A DNA stretch of 64,000 nucleotides from Telmatactis stephensoni (Eukaryota > Cnidaria > Anthozoa > Actiniaria > Isophelliidae): positions 60,557 to 124,556 of the forward strand of contig JALIZF010001003.1 in assembly GCA_029948255.1 (NCBI GenBank), given 5' to 3'. Made by a program: the position numbers and the translations under genes. The notes below the pieces were generated by a model. That model was not told the origin of the DNA, did not search any database, and was given only the letters and a program-made list of their open reading frames with translations. This document shows, piece by piece, positions 46,491-59,266 of this stretch (position 1 is the stretch's first letter; each line of letters opens with the position of its first letter).

Positions 46491-48040
46491 CAAACTGAAA
46501 AGAATACATTACATGCAGTCGAGGCTGTGGTTGACCAAGATGTAACTGTAAAATGGTCTATTCGTAATATTCGAATCGAAAGGGACGTATGACCAGGACT
46601 TGAAGGTATGTTGTGCATGTCTATCTATCTTAAGTTAGTTCTGCTGAAGTTGTAGGATAAAAGCTCGAGGGATTATTAGCGTTTGAAGTGAACGGTGTGG
46701 TTGAGTTGGCCATGTTGGTTTGCCGACCTTGTCCAAATATAACTACATACGGGAAGTGATCGAGGTTCATACTAAAGGCATCAATGTCGCTAAAAAACTA
46801 GTACCAAAGGAGCACTTAAAGTTTAATAATCAGTTAATTTGAACTATTCGGGCCGTCAATCAAGCAAATTAACATGTCATAAGGAACGATTTTATTCAAT
46901 TTCCATACAATTATTTATATTTCGACCATGACCACAGGTAGCCCAAACGCTCATTCAGCCGTTAGCACCTGTGTACAAGCTAGTACTACTCATCACAAAT
47001 ATTATTTCTACCATTTATATTATGAACTGGAGTGAGAAAACATGGACCCAAGATCAACCACAACTATACCAGAAATCCCGTTTCAAAACAAGGTGTGGAT
47101 ATCTATCCGCTTACAATCTAATCGATACTTGAACATCCATTTTATGACTGACAAGCTAAGCGTTGTTTAATATCCGTTCACATTCGAAGTCAAGTCGATA
47201 CTCGATATATTCCAATCGATAATAACTCGATCACAGACCGATCTCGGGCCGAAAATAATAAACGTCTCGAATACATTCTTCGGACTCTCCACTATCGATA
47301 GTGCATCGTTCGTTCGTAGTGCATCGTCAAAGTGTTCGTACCGAACACTTCGCAAAGTTACGCACTTGCTTACTTCCTCAGCCCGTCGATAGCATAGTGG
47401 TTACGTTGCCTAGGTAACCGCAGCCAGAAAAACCCGGCACCATCCTATAGCATGAACATTTTGAGAAAAGATAGCCTGGATAAAAGCTCTCCGTTTGCTT
47501 GTTTGTATTCAGCATTGTTCGTGTCATAACCGTACAAAGTAATAATAATAATAATAATAACCAACTTTATTTTCTGAGGGTGACACCAAACAGTTGACAC
47601 TGATAAACTTGTGGCCCTCCTAACATTAAAATATATCCTATATATATATCCTAAATATATACTATGTCCTTGTGCGACGGTAGCTATTCAAAGTGTGTCA
47701 GGTTTTTGATTTCTAAGTGCGACAGGTTTTATTTCAAATAATGTGCGTCAAGATAACTTACAAACTAGTTCGACAATTATTTCAAAGTTAATTAGAACAC
47801 TGTGGAAAGACAAGAAATACACCTGATTGAACAAAGCGAATACTTTGGATTTCTGTGAGTTTTTCCCTCAAAGGTTTGAATATCTTACGAAGCTGATATT
47901 GAACATATAACACTAGACTGGTCTATTGTTGAGTTTCATATTCCATTATCTGCTTCAAATGATGGTCAATGTTTGATCACCATGTGCTATCATTCAGAGA
48001 ATATTCTGTTGAAAGCTTGTCTTCAGCTGATGAAAATTCC
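46491..48040. other. Non-coding stretch
   Basis: No supported gene. An (AAT)n run lies at 47541-47560, with a few TATCGA-rich phrases around 47200-47320. Confidence 0.45.
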
Positions 48041-48428
48041 AATAGGCCACGTTCGAGATATCAAGATCAGTTCCTAGCATGATAGCAAGACTCACAGGAG
48101 TAAACTGCCGAAGTAACCACCTAGCAGAAAGAGAATAAGTGTATACGATATTGGAAATTAATTAGAAATTAGTAGAAGCTAGTTTTCTGACCTAAAATCA
48201 CGAATAATGTGTCGCTTTTTATTTTAATTACTGATTAATGACCTTTCGATCCAGTGACACATTATTTGTGATTTTAGGTCAGAAATCAAATTTCTACTAA
48301 TTTCTACATAATTTCCAATATATATCGTATACACTTATTCTCTTTCTGCTAGGTGGTTATTTCGGCAGTTTACTCCTGTGAGCCTCGCTATCATGCTAGG
48401 AATCTTGATATCTCGAACGTGGCCTATT
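48041..48428. mobile_element. 388-bp near-perfect inverted repeat
   Basis: AATAGGCCACGTTCGAGATA (48041-) pairs with TATCTCGAACGTGGCCTATT (to 48428). Pairing runs almost unbroken for about 180 bp per arm, including CACAGGAGTAAACTGCCGAA, GCAGAAAGAGAATAAGTGTA and CTGACCTAAAATCAC. The unpaired centre is only about 40 bp. No ORF. Confidence 0.9.
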
Positions 48429-51400
48429 AGATTGAAAATCAGTGACGTCATATGAAACCCAGCAATTGAGAAATCGCCAATGTTGATATAATATAGGATT
48501 CAATGTAGGCATAAGCAGCTTATTCCCTACAACAGTGTTTATGTCATTCGATATTAGCCCGTGGGTTCATTCTTCAGTTATCACGTCATCAATGATCTCA
48601 TCCCTGAGTGACGTCATAAACACGTCATTGATACGATTTTCATTAGATTTTTTATTTATCGATTATTCATCGTGGTTTCGAGTTAAATGTAAAGTGCTTA
48701 AATAGTATAAATAGATAGAAATGTATTCAGAGTTGAAAGAAATAATCGATTCCATCATTTCTTTCACAGCTGAATACCTTTTGTTTAGTAAGTAATGGTC
48801 CGAGTAAGAGGTAGACAACTTTCTGTTATTTTGCGCCAATTTTAACTTAATTCCCCACAAAAGAATGTCTTGCTTTTCAGACTGATAATAGAGCGACTTC
48901 ACGGCAGCCATGTTTGTGGTCAAAATAATAGACCTTTTTTTCCCAAGAGAAGTGAAATCTTTGTTATTCAAAACTTTCTATTGTACTTGTCCAAAACATG
49001 TCTGCCGTGAAATCTCTCTATATATTAACCTATCGGTAACATTAAAATTAAAAGTGCAAAAACCATGTTTTGAAACAAAGTTTCTTTTGAACTAAAAGAT
49101 CTCGTCCAATATATCAAGCGTGCAAAACAATAGCCAATAGACGCTTCCCCATTTTTCTAATGGCTGCTGCTAATTAGCATAAATACTATACTAAAATAAA
49201 AAATGCCGGAATATTTCTGGAGATTCAACTATTTAAATTATGAAGGTTCACGTCAAAGACTCATTTAATTACCGCTAATATCTTTATGAGCGCCTACGTA
49301 TTTTTAGTCAATGTCTTATAAATTTTTTTAAAATTGTTCTTGTGAGTCTAAAGATTTTAAAGAACGAGGGTTTAATTCAGCATTCAGTTCTCCTTTACAC
49401 ACAGCACGCCATTATTTATCAAATAGACTGTTCCTCCCAGTTATTCGGAGAAAAGTGGCAAGGCAAGCTACGCCCCCTGAAGCCCAACTACATCCATTGT
49501 TCTATCTTTTTGTTCACTTTCTCCAACCGTGACGATTGTAAAAATTAAAAGCATTCCCAGCATATATCAGACAATCAGCCAATAAAAACGCTAGAATCTC
49601 GTTAGCCAAGCACAATAAATGAAGGTGTAAAACAAAAGACTGCGCATGCTCAAGGCCCTACTTAACATCTATTGTTTGCTCCTTTGTCAGTCTCTTTTGA
49701 AGTTTGCCGAGTTTCGTAACCATTCCGCTCTAAATAACTTTGCTATAAAAGCCTTCAATCTTATCAGACTTCCTCGACAATCAGCCATGAGCATGAAGAT
49801 TAAACAATTTTATTTTAACGTCCAGTTCTATCTACGATTTCTTTTGTCTCGTACTCTGCAAGAGATCGAGGTTTTATCTATAGACAGATAATGGCTTAAT
49901 CTTTTTTGCGATAATGGCCTTTTTTGCTGGCTATTTTAGTGACATACATCAAAAATTTAGTTTCCCAAGGCTTAAAGAGATATTTTATTTTTGGATTTGT
50001 CTAACTTGAACACGGAAATGACTTCACTTTATCTGACGGTTCTAAAAGACATTGTTGCTACGGCAGCTCACAAGCAGGTACAATAAACAATGATTATAAA
50101 AGAATAAATTAGTCAAAAGTATTTTCCTTATAAGGGAATTTTTTCAGACGAAAATGACGTCATTCTACCCATGAGCACTTGCGGGGTGTGACGGCCATTT
50201 TATGCCTTAAAGTGGTAGATGATGATGTCGTTGATAATAATATCATTAACAAATATGATAATAATAAATAATAATTATTTTAATCATTTGTAAAAAGATG
50301 TGACACATCAATATATGTCCCATGTCTGAAATCAAAAATAAAAATAAATATAAAAAGATAGAAAAGAAAAGAAATACGAAGAGAGGAAACGAGAAGAGGA
50401 AAGAGAAGAAAAGAAAATGAATGTTCGTTGCCATTCACTAAGAAATGGCGCCATTTTACCCACAAGCTTTTGCAAACCTCAACCACCTGTTCTCAAAGCA
50501 TTGTAATCGATTTCTTTGAAAAGTAATTTTGTTATGCTTTTCTGTCAATTTACTCTATTCAGGTTTACAATAATAAACGCGAAACGTCGACAAAACGACA
50601 CCAAGCAAAGGAATTACTTATGACAAAATGTTGAATGTGAAATCGCGTTGATTATAAGAGACTTGAACATCCTGTCACATGACCCAGAAGAAATATTACA
50701 TGAATATCCTGACGTGACTCAAAAAAGAAAAGACTTGAATATCTTTCCATGAAACTCAGAAAATAGATATAGATAAATTTCACGTTTTAAGTGTTCGATA
50801 GAGCAATCTACCAGTTCAAAATCAAATCTATAACCCTATAGAAACTATTAAAAAAGTATTTTTACATTAAAGAAATCTTCACGAGATAATGTAAGGAAAA
50901 TATTAAGATGTAGGAGTTACATAGGAACTTTACACAGGAGATGTTGAGCGAGCCAATACAGCTTTTAATGGCTCATAAGATAAACGCTTTGATGTCAGCC
51001 TAAAATGACAATGCTTTTCGTGTCACGTTCGATTTTGAAATATGCTGGAAGTAATATGTGTCATTTGATTTACTAAGTTTCGAGTCGCAAGTTTACATTA
51101 CCATAAAAACATCAATTTCCTTTTGACGTTTTCGGGTGAATTCAGACTGTAGTCTCGCACATAAAATTTCCAAAAATGTAATGTCTTGAATGGGAATTTG
51201 ATAAAAAAATGAAATAAGATTCTAGGCGATTTTTGAATTATTCAAAATCAGTCGTACTTTATTTGTTAAGGAATATGTACACCACAAAGTTTACATTTTT
51301 GAGTAAAATCGATTTCTTCAGTTCTGACATTTTTGGAATATCTAATCATCAGTATTTACTTTATGTGAGAAAAATTAATAAAGAATAAAACTGGATGCGT

Positions 51401-53385
51401 GTTTTCAAAAATATATCCAAACATAATGCAGTTGAAATGTGGTTAGACCTAAGTTTATATACAATATTTTGGCCGCATTTTTTATTTCATTTTCCACCCC
51501 GAATTTACCGATTATTTCATTATTGATAATGTTGTCTATTTTGTAATGATCTACAAGTTTCCATTGACCTAATCCTTGCAATCTTCTTAATATATCATTT
51601 TGTTTAGCTGACCTAATGGTGACTGTCAGGATGAAGCTTGTTATGAGCTCAAAGTTGCATTTCTACCGGCTCGAGCTGACCAATTTGGAAGCTGATAGTC
51701 ACTAAGTTAGCTACCATATACTTTATTTTTTCTGATTTACGCCTGTGACGACAAAACCTCAACGAACACCTAAAAATAGAGTAAAATCGTGATAGCATAA
51801 AAGTATTTTGCTGAAGTGGGTGCGATTCGTTTGGCAATTCCTTCAGTACGTAAATTAGTTGATTGGCTGTACATAGAACATTTAAACTCCCTCACATTCA
51901 GAAATCAATTTAACGCCGATATGGTGTACGATGTAGACATATAAATTTCGCAGCGTGTGGTCGCTAGAGCTCCTCATAGCCACGCATCGAAAACTACTAG
52001 AAAATTCCACGAAATCTCCAAGTTTTAGCTGCATTTTTTTCGATATTTTGGTCTCGGAAAGAATTAAAATTTGAAGTTGAATGCAATGAGCTTTTTTTTT
52101 TTTTGCGGTGCGCATCAAAGTCGTTTCCCTTCGAGAGAAGTACTATGAATTTTCATAAGCACTGTAAACCAAAAATAACCCTTTTGAAGTAAAAGCTTTT
52201 GACGTTAGTTTTCTTTTTCTTTTAAAAAATACTTACGATTTTCCGTCTTCTTTCATCCAGTGTGAGTCCATTTTCGTCAGGAAGAAAATTTAAATAGTTT
52301 GGTGAACGTGAATTTTTTCTTCTCATTGAACCAAACACGCTCTTTTTCCTACGGACACTCATGGCTATTGTCTCCGAGTATTGCTAAAATTTATCTATTG
52401 TCAAAACGAGGTGTGCACTTGAACAATTTGGGAGAAAATCGAAAAGAATTGAGTTTGGTTACACGGTTGTGTAGAACTAGCGACTTCTAAAGCATAGTAA
52501 GCTGTATCACTTGTGTCAACGCAGAATAGTTGACAATTAAGATTCGTAAATTTCAAATGCAAATTATTTCAGACTTATATCGATCCCCACTTTAAGGTAA
52601 GTGTCATTTCCTTTCTCACCTCTAGAAGATGGCTGTCTTTCTCAGCAAACACGTTGAATCGCGATGGAAACATTTCGGGGCGACTTTTGCGCGGGAAACA
52701 GGGATACAAGTTTCGCATTTTAAGGCGCGAGCGATGGAATCTGTGTGTGAATTATTTCGTAAAAGGGGAGTTTTTAGTCTTAGCCGAGTCGTACAATCAC
52801 GAGGCGTGTTTAGTAGCGGGGTGTTGAATATTCTACCAAATACTTCAATTCAAAAGCGCACTAGTTTTAGATCGATTCACAGCTTTATATTCGACAATTT
52901 CTCTTTCTATATTACGCACAAAAAAAATTCTTCCTAGAATCTCCCTAGTGCATGTTTTAATTAACCAATTTCTAGCTACCCTGCTAAAACCAGGAAAAAA
53001 ATTGAATAAATAAATTTTCACGGGAAAAAAATTATGCGGCGTTGTTTTTGATGATCATCATTCAACGTAATTCGGAGCTTCAATATTCAAATACGACAAC
53101 CACTTAGAATACAGACCTTGTGATTAGGGGTCTCAAGTCGTACAAAAGCTAATTAGATCAGCTCTGTATAAATGCAGTGTTTTTAAGCCAACAAGGACTT
53201 GAGTATGGTCAGCAAATTGCCTTTAGCCCGAAATATCTGTGACATAATCCCAATCTATGGTCAAAAATGATGAATTTAGGCCTTTAATTTCATGTATGTG
53301 TTTTTTGACAAGAAGCACAGACACCCTGGAGCTAATCTCGTTTTATGTATTTCCTTCCAGCATTTAATACTCATCGAATTTCCAG
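48429..53385. other. AT-rich non-coding stretch
   Basis: No supported gene in about 5 kb. A + strand frame at 52629-52937 starts with ATG but has no recognisable domain. An A/G-rich patch lies at 50335-50420 and a poly-T at 52091-52104. TGACGTCA occurs singly at 48443 and 50155. Confidence 0.45.
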
Positions 53386-54260
53386 TAATGCAAAAGAAAA
53401 TTCAAGGGAATTAAAAAGGGAACAAGGAAAGAAATAAAATAGATTCAGAAAGATTTTTTTGATTTTATTAATGAAGAATAAAAGAAGTTAAAATTAGAAT
53501 AAGGACAACTGAGAAAGACCCCAGTAAAGGCGGGAACTGATAGAAATTGGAATGAAAGTGTAATGAGAAGAGAAAAATATTGAATGTATTAAACATGTTT
53601 TATCTAGTTTTGTCAAAGAAAAGGAAATGAACACGAGGGAGCGAAAGATATTAAAATTTTGAGTATTTTTTCCTTTTTATTAAAGAAAAAAATGGAGAAA
53701 AGGCAAAACTGAAAACGAATTTCACTGGTAATGCCCATTGCAAAGAAAATGAAAATGAGGATAAAATTGAAGAGTGAAAGATAAAATATAGAAAGATTTA
53801 TCAATTTATATTGACTAAGAAAATGAAGGAAGATAGAAATTTAAATTTAAAAAAAATCAATGATCGAGCAAAAAGAAAAACAAGAAATTAAAATGAAAGA
53901 ATGTTTTATTAACGAAGAAAAAAATTAAAGAAAAAAAAAAGGAAGGGAAATTATATGTTTCATTAAGGAAGAACGCGAAGGCAAGGAAAAATTTGAAATG
54001 AAAAAAAAAAGTTTTATCAAAGAAGAACAAGATCAGAAGAGACAGAAAGAAATTTAATAATGAAAGAATAAGAAAAGGTAAATGTTAAGGAAAATATTCA
54101 GATGATTAAAAAAAGCAAAAAGAAAGAAAGGAAGAAAGAAAGGGGAAGAATGAAAGAAAGAAAAAAAACCCGAAAGAACAAACGAAAGAAAAATATCGAA
54201 TAGTCAATTAAAACAACAACAAAAACGAAAAACAAACAAAAAACAACAACAACAGCAACA
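53386..54260. repeat. Long purine-rich, strand-asymmetric tract
   Basis: About 870 bp in which the + strand is strongly A/G biased (GAAAGAAAGGAAGAAAG-like units, poly-A runs at 53930 and 54001), ending in a CAAAAAACAACAACAACAG stretch. A second, shorter block lies at 55150-55460. No coding sense on either strand. Confidence 0.75.
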
Positions 54261-54793
54261 TAAAAACCACTGAACAAAAAACAGAGTTAATTAAAAATTA
54301 TTTGTCCATAACATTTTCTCAATAAATTTGTACTCATATACAAAGATGAGAAATTTCTCTTAATTTGATATTTGGCTCATAAATCGATTTTAAAACGAAA
54401 AGAATATAGATTACTTCTCGCAAAGCATTGTCTCAGGATTTGTAGCCCCTTGATACAAAATCTGATCTGCCCTCAAATATGCCTTTCAAATACTTTAAGC
54501 CACACGTTCGTGTTACTTAGTACTCCAGTTCCGTTCTTCAAGAGAGTGATCTTTTAAAAAGACCGCATTTATCAAAACAAGGGTCTACACTATGGGAGGT
54601 CGAGCTGTCTAAACGCACAACCTTTAATTTCGTTATAGATAATCAAGATAAACATGGAGACAAAACATCTATTATATTACCGCAGGTTAAGGAAATGACT
54701 ACAAACTTTATGAAATAAATACTGAAAACGTTATTTAGTGATGTTTTGAAGCCTTTGTCGTTTAGGGCTGCTAACTGCTATGAGGTCAACGTC

Positions 54794-54845
54794 TGACGTC
54801 ATGTAGTGACGTCACAGTTTTCTTCTGACGTCAGTTCTGACGTCA
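54794..54845. promoter_or_regulatory. Cluster of four perfect CRE palindromes (TGACGTCA)
   Basis: TGACGTCA at 54794-54801, 54807-54814, 54826-54833 and 54838-54845: four perfect 8-mers in 52 bp. This is the consensus cAMP-response element bound by CREB/ATF bZIP factors (established). It lies 3.3 kb upstream of the GPCR start. Linking it to that gene is conjecture; it could also be part of a repeat, since single TGACGTCA sites occur in several MITE-like elements here. Confidence 0.6.
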
Positions 54846-55459
54846 AAAAGCTTGAATTTTGTTTTCAAAGATCGTATTTTCTGTTAGAAAAAGAAAACTA
54901 TAGAGTGATGTCACTTGAAAAAGGCCGGCTAAAAGTCAGTTTTTTTAAGTGTTGGTCCAAAGCTGTTGAGTTTACTTTGATCATTTAGTATATTTGTTCA
55001 CAAGAAGACATCTGTACTCGAGCTAATTAAACAAAAGAGAGCGAATTACAAACACACCGAGGTGGGGGAAATTGAAATGAACGTAATAGCACGCTGTAAA
55101 AACGGAAGAAAATTCCAAAGCTCTTAAAGTAAATCGATATTGATAGAAAGTAGAGTCAGAGAATAAGCACGCAAGAAAAGAGTAAAAAAAAAATATGAGG
55201 GAGACAAAATGGAAGACGGAGACAGAGATGAAATGAAATCATAAAATCAATTAGCAAAAACAAAAACAAACCAAAACAAACCAACGAAAACAAAAACAAA
55301 CAAAAACAAAAATAAGATCGATGGATCATCAACATTCGACATTCACAAAAAAAAAAGAAAAAAAAATAGGCAAGAGAAAATGTTAGACGGGAAAAAGTAA
55401 GGAGAGGAGGAACGTAACGTACGAAAATACGCGAACGGAAGAAATGAATGAGTCAAGAA

Positions 55460-58136
55460 ATAATGATGTGAGTCATTCTCACGAGTTATAAGCCCTAAAG
55501 TAAAGGAAGAATGACAGTCTTATAGTCTCGATAAAGGTTTCCGGTGTCTTCTAAAAATTCGTAATTTGTCTGAAATTTATCCAGTTTAATTTTTTCCACT
55601 GGTTCATTTTTATTTTGAAGGTTGTTCAGCTTAGGGTTAGGTTAAGGGTTTTGTATTTATGTTACGTATTTAAGTTACTTTCAAAGGTTAGTTTCAACTA
55701 AAAGAAACTGGATTAAGAAAGCCATCAATGCCTCGTAAAATTCAAATCATGCATCAGAGAATTTCAACTACAACATTCACCTATTTTAAAAGAATGTTGA
55801 CGTTCGTCAATATGAATTTAATGCAAAATATAATCTCTTTGTTTGTGTTTCCTCACTAAAAAAAGCACGAATCTAACTTAAAAATCATAATTTATATCCA
55901 GACACATCACCAAATTTAAAAACGTTGGTCGGCTTTGCATATATAAAAAAATTGCAGCTTGTTGCTTAGTCTCTAATTGTCAGCTTTTTCTGAAATAGGT
56001 TTAGGTCGTTTGAAAACTGATGGATCGTAGATTGTACGATTATATCTTTGGCATGAATTTGCTTAAAGCGAGCACTAATAATTGTTTTAAGGTATTGAAA
56101 AAAAAATTATGAAGATTTAATCCGCGAGATCTAAGTACAAAACATTTTGTTTAGTCTTGTTTGAAAGACCATTTTCACTTTTCGATTCGGAAATACATTT
56201 CCAGTAAAGTCTGTCAGTAATTCTGATTGATATACTGCGTTTATTCTTGGTCAAAGTTTTCCCAAAAACTACCATGTGCCTTCAACTGTGCGTGTACAAA
56301 CTGCAGACTTAGATAATCTATGATTATTTAAGGACAGAGCTTAAGAAACGGAAGGAACAATCGGTACGAAATTCAGAAAAAGCAAATCTCAAGTTCGACT
56401 CTGGAGAAGATCGCAAATCATAATATATTCGATGAACTGTATGAAACCATAATGAAATATGTATTTCAGCGCATGCAATCAATCGTGACAGATAGATGCT
56501 AGGAGCAATATCAAAATCTATAGTCACAATATTAACACTCGAAAGATAATCATTCCATTTAATGTACTTTTATTACAGATATTGACGCAGTTAAAGTGGT
56601 TTGTTGTTGTATATGGAAATTGGATTGACAATATAAAACGGAGGTGGTAATATTTCAAGAAAGAAGGCATAAGGGAGATATATGTATAGCATATAATTTA
56701 TTAGAATGTAGTGGAAGTGTGTGCGACAGTGTAGTAGATTGCCTGTAAATACCTGTCTGGCTAAGTGCTCTCCCACTTTGAAGTGTACTAAGTGTACTAA
56801 GGAGAAATAGATTTTTTCAAATCTCCAATTTCTAACAATTGGGATGGTTTTGTTTTTACCTTTTGGTTTGGGGGAATGGGTTTGTCTGTTTGTTTGTTCG
56901 TTCATTAATAAAGCTGTTTTGTTTAAAAAAGTACAAACTGAATTCTGGATTATAAACTGCTGGGCATTATAATTATATACAAATCAATTTTCTTCTGGAT
57001 TTTAATCCCCTTAATTTGATTGGACAGTTTTCCAAGAAAACCATTAAACTGCTTCGCGCCATGACAGGCTGTGTCTGCTCACGTCAAGATGTTCCCTTAG
57101 TTGACTTGTCTCTAGACAAGAGGATTATCAGCTTAGCACTCAGAAAACGCACATTTTATAAGATGTCCTTAATTTAGAGCAAAAATCTTAAATCCGACAC
57201 ATTCTGCAGTCTCCGGTTGCGATGAAAATTTCAAATCTTTCAAGAAACGTAACATCGAATATCTGTATTTTATTTTATATTTATTTCTATCAGATTTAAA
57301 AAAAATGTTTTAACATAAACTGGTTTATTTGTAGCCAGGCGTGCGTGTAGGAACAACAATTTGTTAACTTCTTTTCAAGAGCTATCTCGAAAACCTCGAG
57401 CGCTTCTACTTAAGGGAGAATCGAATAATAAACATTGTAATAAAATCTCAAAACAACTTCTTCGTTTCTTTTTTATCTTTCTTAAAATCGCGGAAGTCTT
57501 AGTCGCTTTTGAGGAGCTTTGTTTGACATTGCCATAGCTTTTGCGATCTTATCCCGAAAATTATCTATAAATCGTCGAATGGCGGTTCCGTTCGTAGTAG
57601 AAGTGGTTAAATGTTGTAGATATTGATATAACTTTACGATGACTATTCTATTTTCTTCTTCTAAAATTCAAAAAATGGCTGATGTTGCGTACCGCAGAGA
57701 TCAGTACTTGGCCCACTTAATTTTTATGACTGATTTTGATAACTTTATGTAAATAAAATTAATTTTACTGGTTGACTCTGGCTTAGTTTTCTAAAACAAT
57801 TACTGACACTTCAGTTCGATCTCAGAAACTCTCATATATTTACCAACTGATGTAAGGATATTCTCTCCATATAAATGAGTCAAACGTCTGCGCAGATGTC
57901 TAGTAATTATCGATCCATAACGATTTTATCTTTTCAAATTGGTGCATGTTTCATATGTAAATCCACAGACATTTCAACGCTAAACTCTGAATAAACTTAT
58001 CACTTAGTGTGATATTCCATCCCACGTGAGATAGCTAGCTATCCTTCTCATAAGATCCAAAAGACCCATTCGAGTTTTGGAATGCGCTATCCCTCCAGAA
58101 AACCGAACAAGGCTGATTGAAGTCTCTGGGCCGACT
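55460..58136. other. Upstream region of the GPCR, non-coding
   Basis: No supported exon. TATATAAA-like AT stretches occur (for example 55940-55947) but no promoter can be assigned. The in-frame TAG at 58032 limits the GPCR reading frame. Confidence 0.45.
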
Positions 58137-59042
58137 ATGAGCAATTCCACGTCAAACTACTATGACCTCATTGTCCTTTACCTTGAAACAAATGTCAGCT
58201 CAAGGAAATACCTCTATTTGTTTGTAGGTATTAATGCCTTCAGTTTTCTTTTGACTGCAGGTTTAAACTTCTTGATCATTGTAACTTTTACAAGAACAGC
58301 TTCTTTGCGAACTCCTTCATACATTTTAATTCTCAATATGGCCTTCACTGATTATGGTATTGGTGTGGTGTCGCAGCCGGCGTATAGTTGCCATTTGATT
58401 TCTTTTCTAAAGAAAGACTTTTCTTTGTATGAAAACAGTTGGAAAATATTTCGTCGTTCGTATCATGTGCTGGTAGCTGCCTCACTTTTCACAATCACTT
58501 CTATTACTACCGATCGATACCTTGCCGTTCACTTGCCTCTGAGATACCAACAACTCGTCACAACCAAGCGATCCTATATCGTTGTAGCAATAATTTGGGC
58601 TGCTAGTTTTTCGTGGGGTTTTGTACTTTCCGTAGATAACAAAGAACTCTTCGTTGTTAATAGTTCTTTAGCGCTACTAATCGTAATTACTGATCTTTCT
58701 CTTATAATAAAAACGTATCGAACAATTCACAAGAACTCAACACAGATTCATCCCCAACAACCACCACAACAAGCCATGAACATGCAAAGGTATAAGAAGT
58801 CTATCAAGACAATGTCCTACATCATAAGCACATTACTAGTCTGTTATCTACCTGGAATTGTTTTCTATGTTGTATACTATGTACTAGATGCAGTTGGAAT
58901 CCAAATTGCAGCAGAGCTCGTGTACGCCATGTACTTAGCAGATACGCTTATTATGATGAATAGTATGTTAAATCCATTTATTTATTGCTGGAGGATAAAA
59001 GAAATACGTAAGGCCTTGGTAAAGTTATTGAAGAGACAATGA
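58137..59042 (+). CDS. Class A (rhodopsin-family) GPCR, single exon, 301 aa
   Basis: ATG at 58137 is chosen because the frame further upstream to a TAG at 58032 has no other ATG. The N terminus has N-glycosylation sites (NST, NVS). TM1 has GLNFLIIV (Asn 1.50); TM2 has LNMAFTDYG (Asp 2.50); TM3 ends TTDRYLAVHLPLRY (DRY). TM4 has IIWAASF; TM6 has CYLPG in place of CWxP; TM7 has NSMLNPFIYCWR (NPxxY). The usual Cys at the top of TM3 is missing. The second extracellular loop is short with no Cys, and TM5 lacks its conserved Pro. This set, with the DRY..LRY pattern, resembles the melanocortin/adenosine/cannabinoid group. Ligand unknown. It sits on the opposite strand to CACNB, 29 kb away. Confidence 0.92.
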   Translation: MSNSTSNYYDLIVLYLETNVSSRKYLYLFVGINAFSFLLTAGLNFLIIVTFTRTASLRTPSYILILNMAFTDYGIGVVSQPAYSCHLISFLKKDFSLYENSWKIFRRSYHVLVAASLFTITSITTDRYLAVHLPLRYQQLVTTKRSYIVVAIIWAASFSWGFVLSVDNKELFVVNSSLALLIVITDLSLIIKTYRTIHKNSTQIHPQQPPQQAMNMQRYKKSIKTMSYIISTLLVCYLPGIVFYVVYYVLDAVGIQIAAELVYAMYLADTLIMMNSMLNPFIYCWRIKEIRKALVKLLKRQ

Positions 59043-59266
59043 CAGTATCGTGTGGAAATACAATGAATTAATGGCCGAGGCGTAGCCAAGTGTAATAGAA
59101 TGCTTAGCAGCTTAGCAGATGCTTAGCAGTGCTTAAAGGCCCACCCAGTGCATCTATAACTCAGTGGATATACAGCTGAGTGTTGACGAGTATTTAAATG
59201 TCGTATCCAACAATATGTATAAACTGCAATTTTGGATAATACCCATGTATATATCTAAGCCTAATC

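Noticed and set aside
49646..49891. Forward ORF considered as a small secreted protein
   Set aside because: No signal peptide with a clear cleavage site, no domain, and length at chance level for the region.
58077..58136. TTG start for the GPCR giving 20 extra residues
   Set aside because: Animals use ATG; the first in-frame ATG at 58137 gives a normal N terminus with glycosylation sites.
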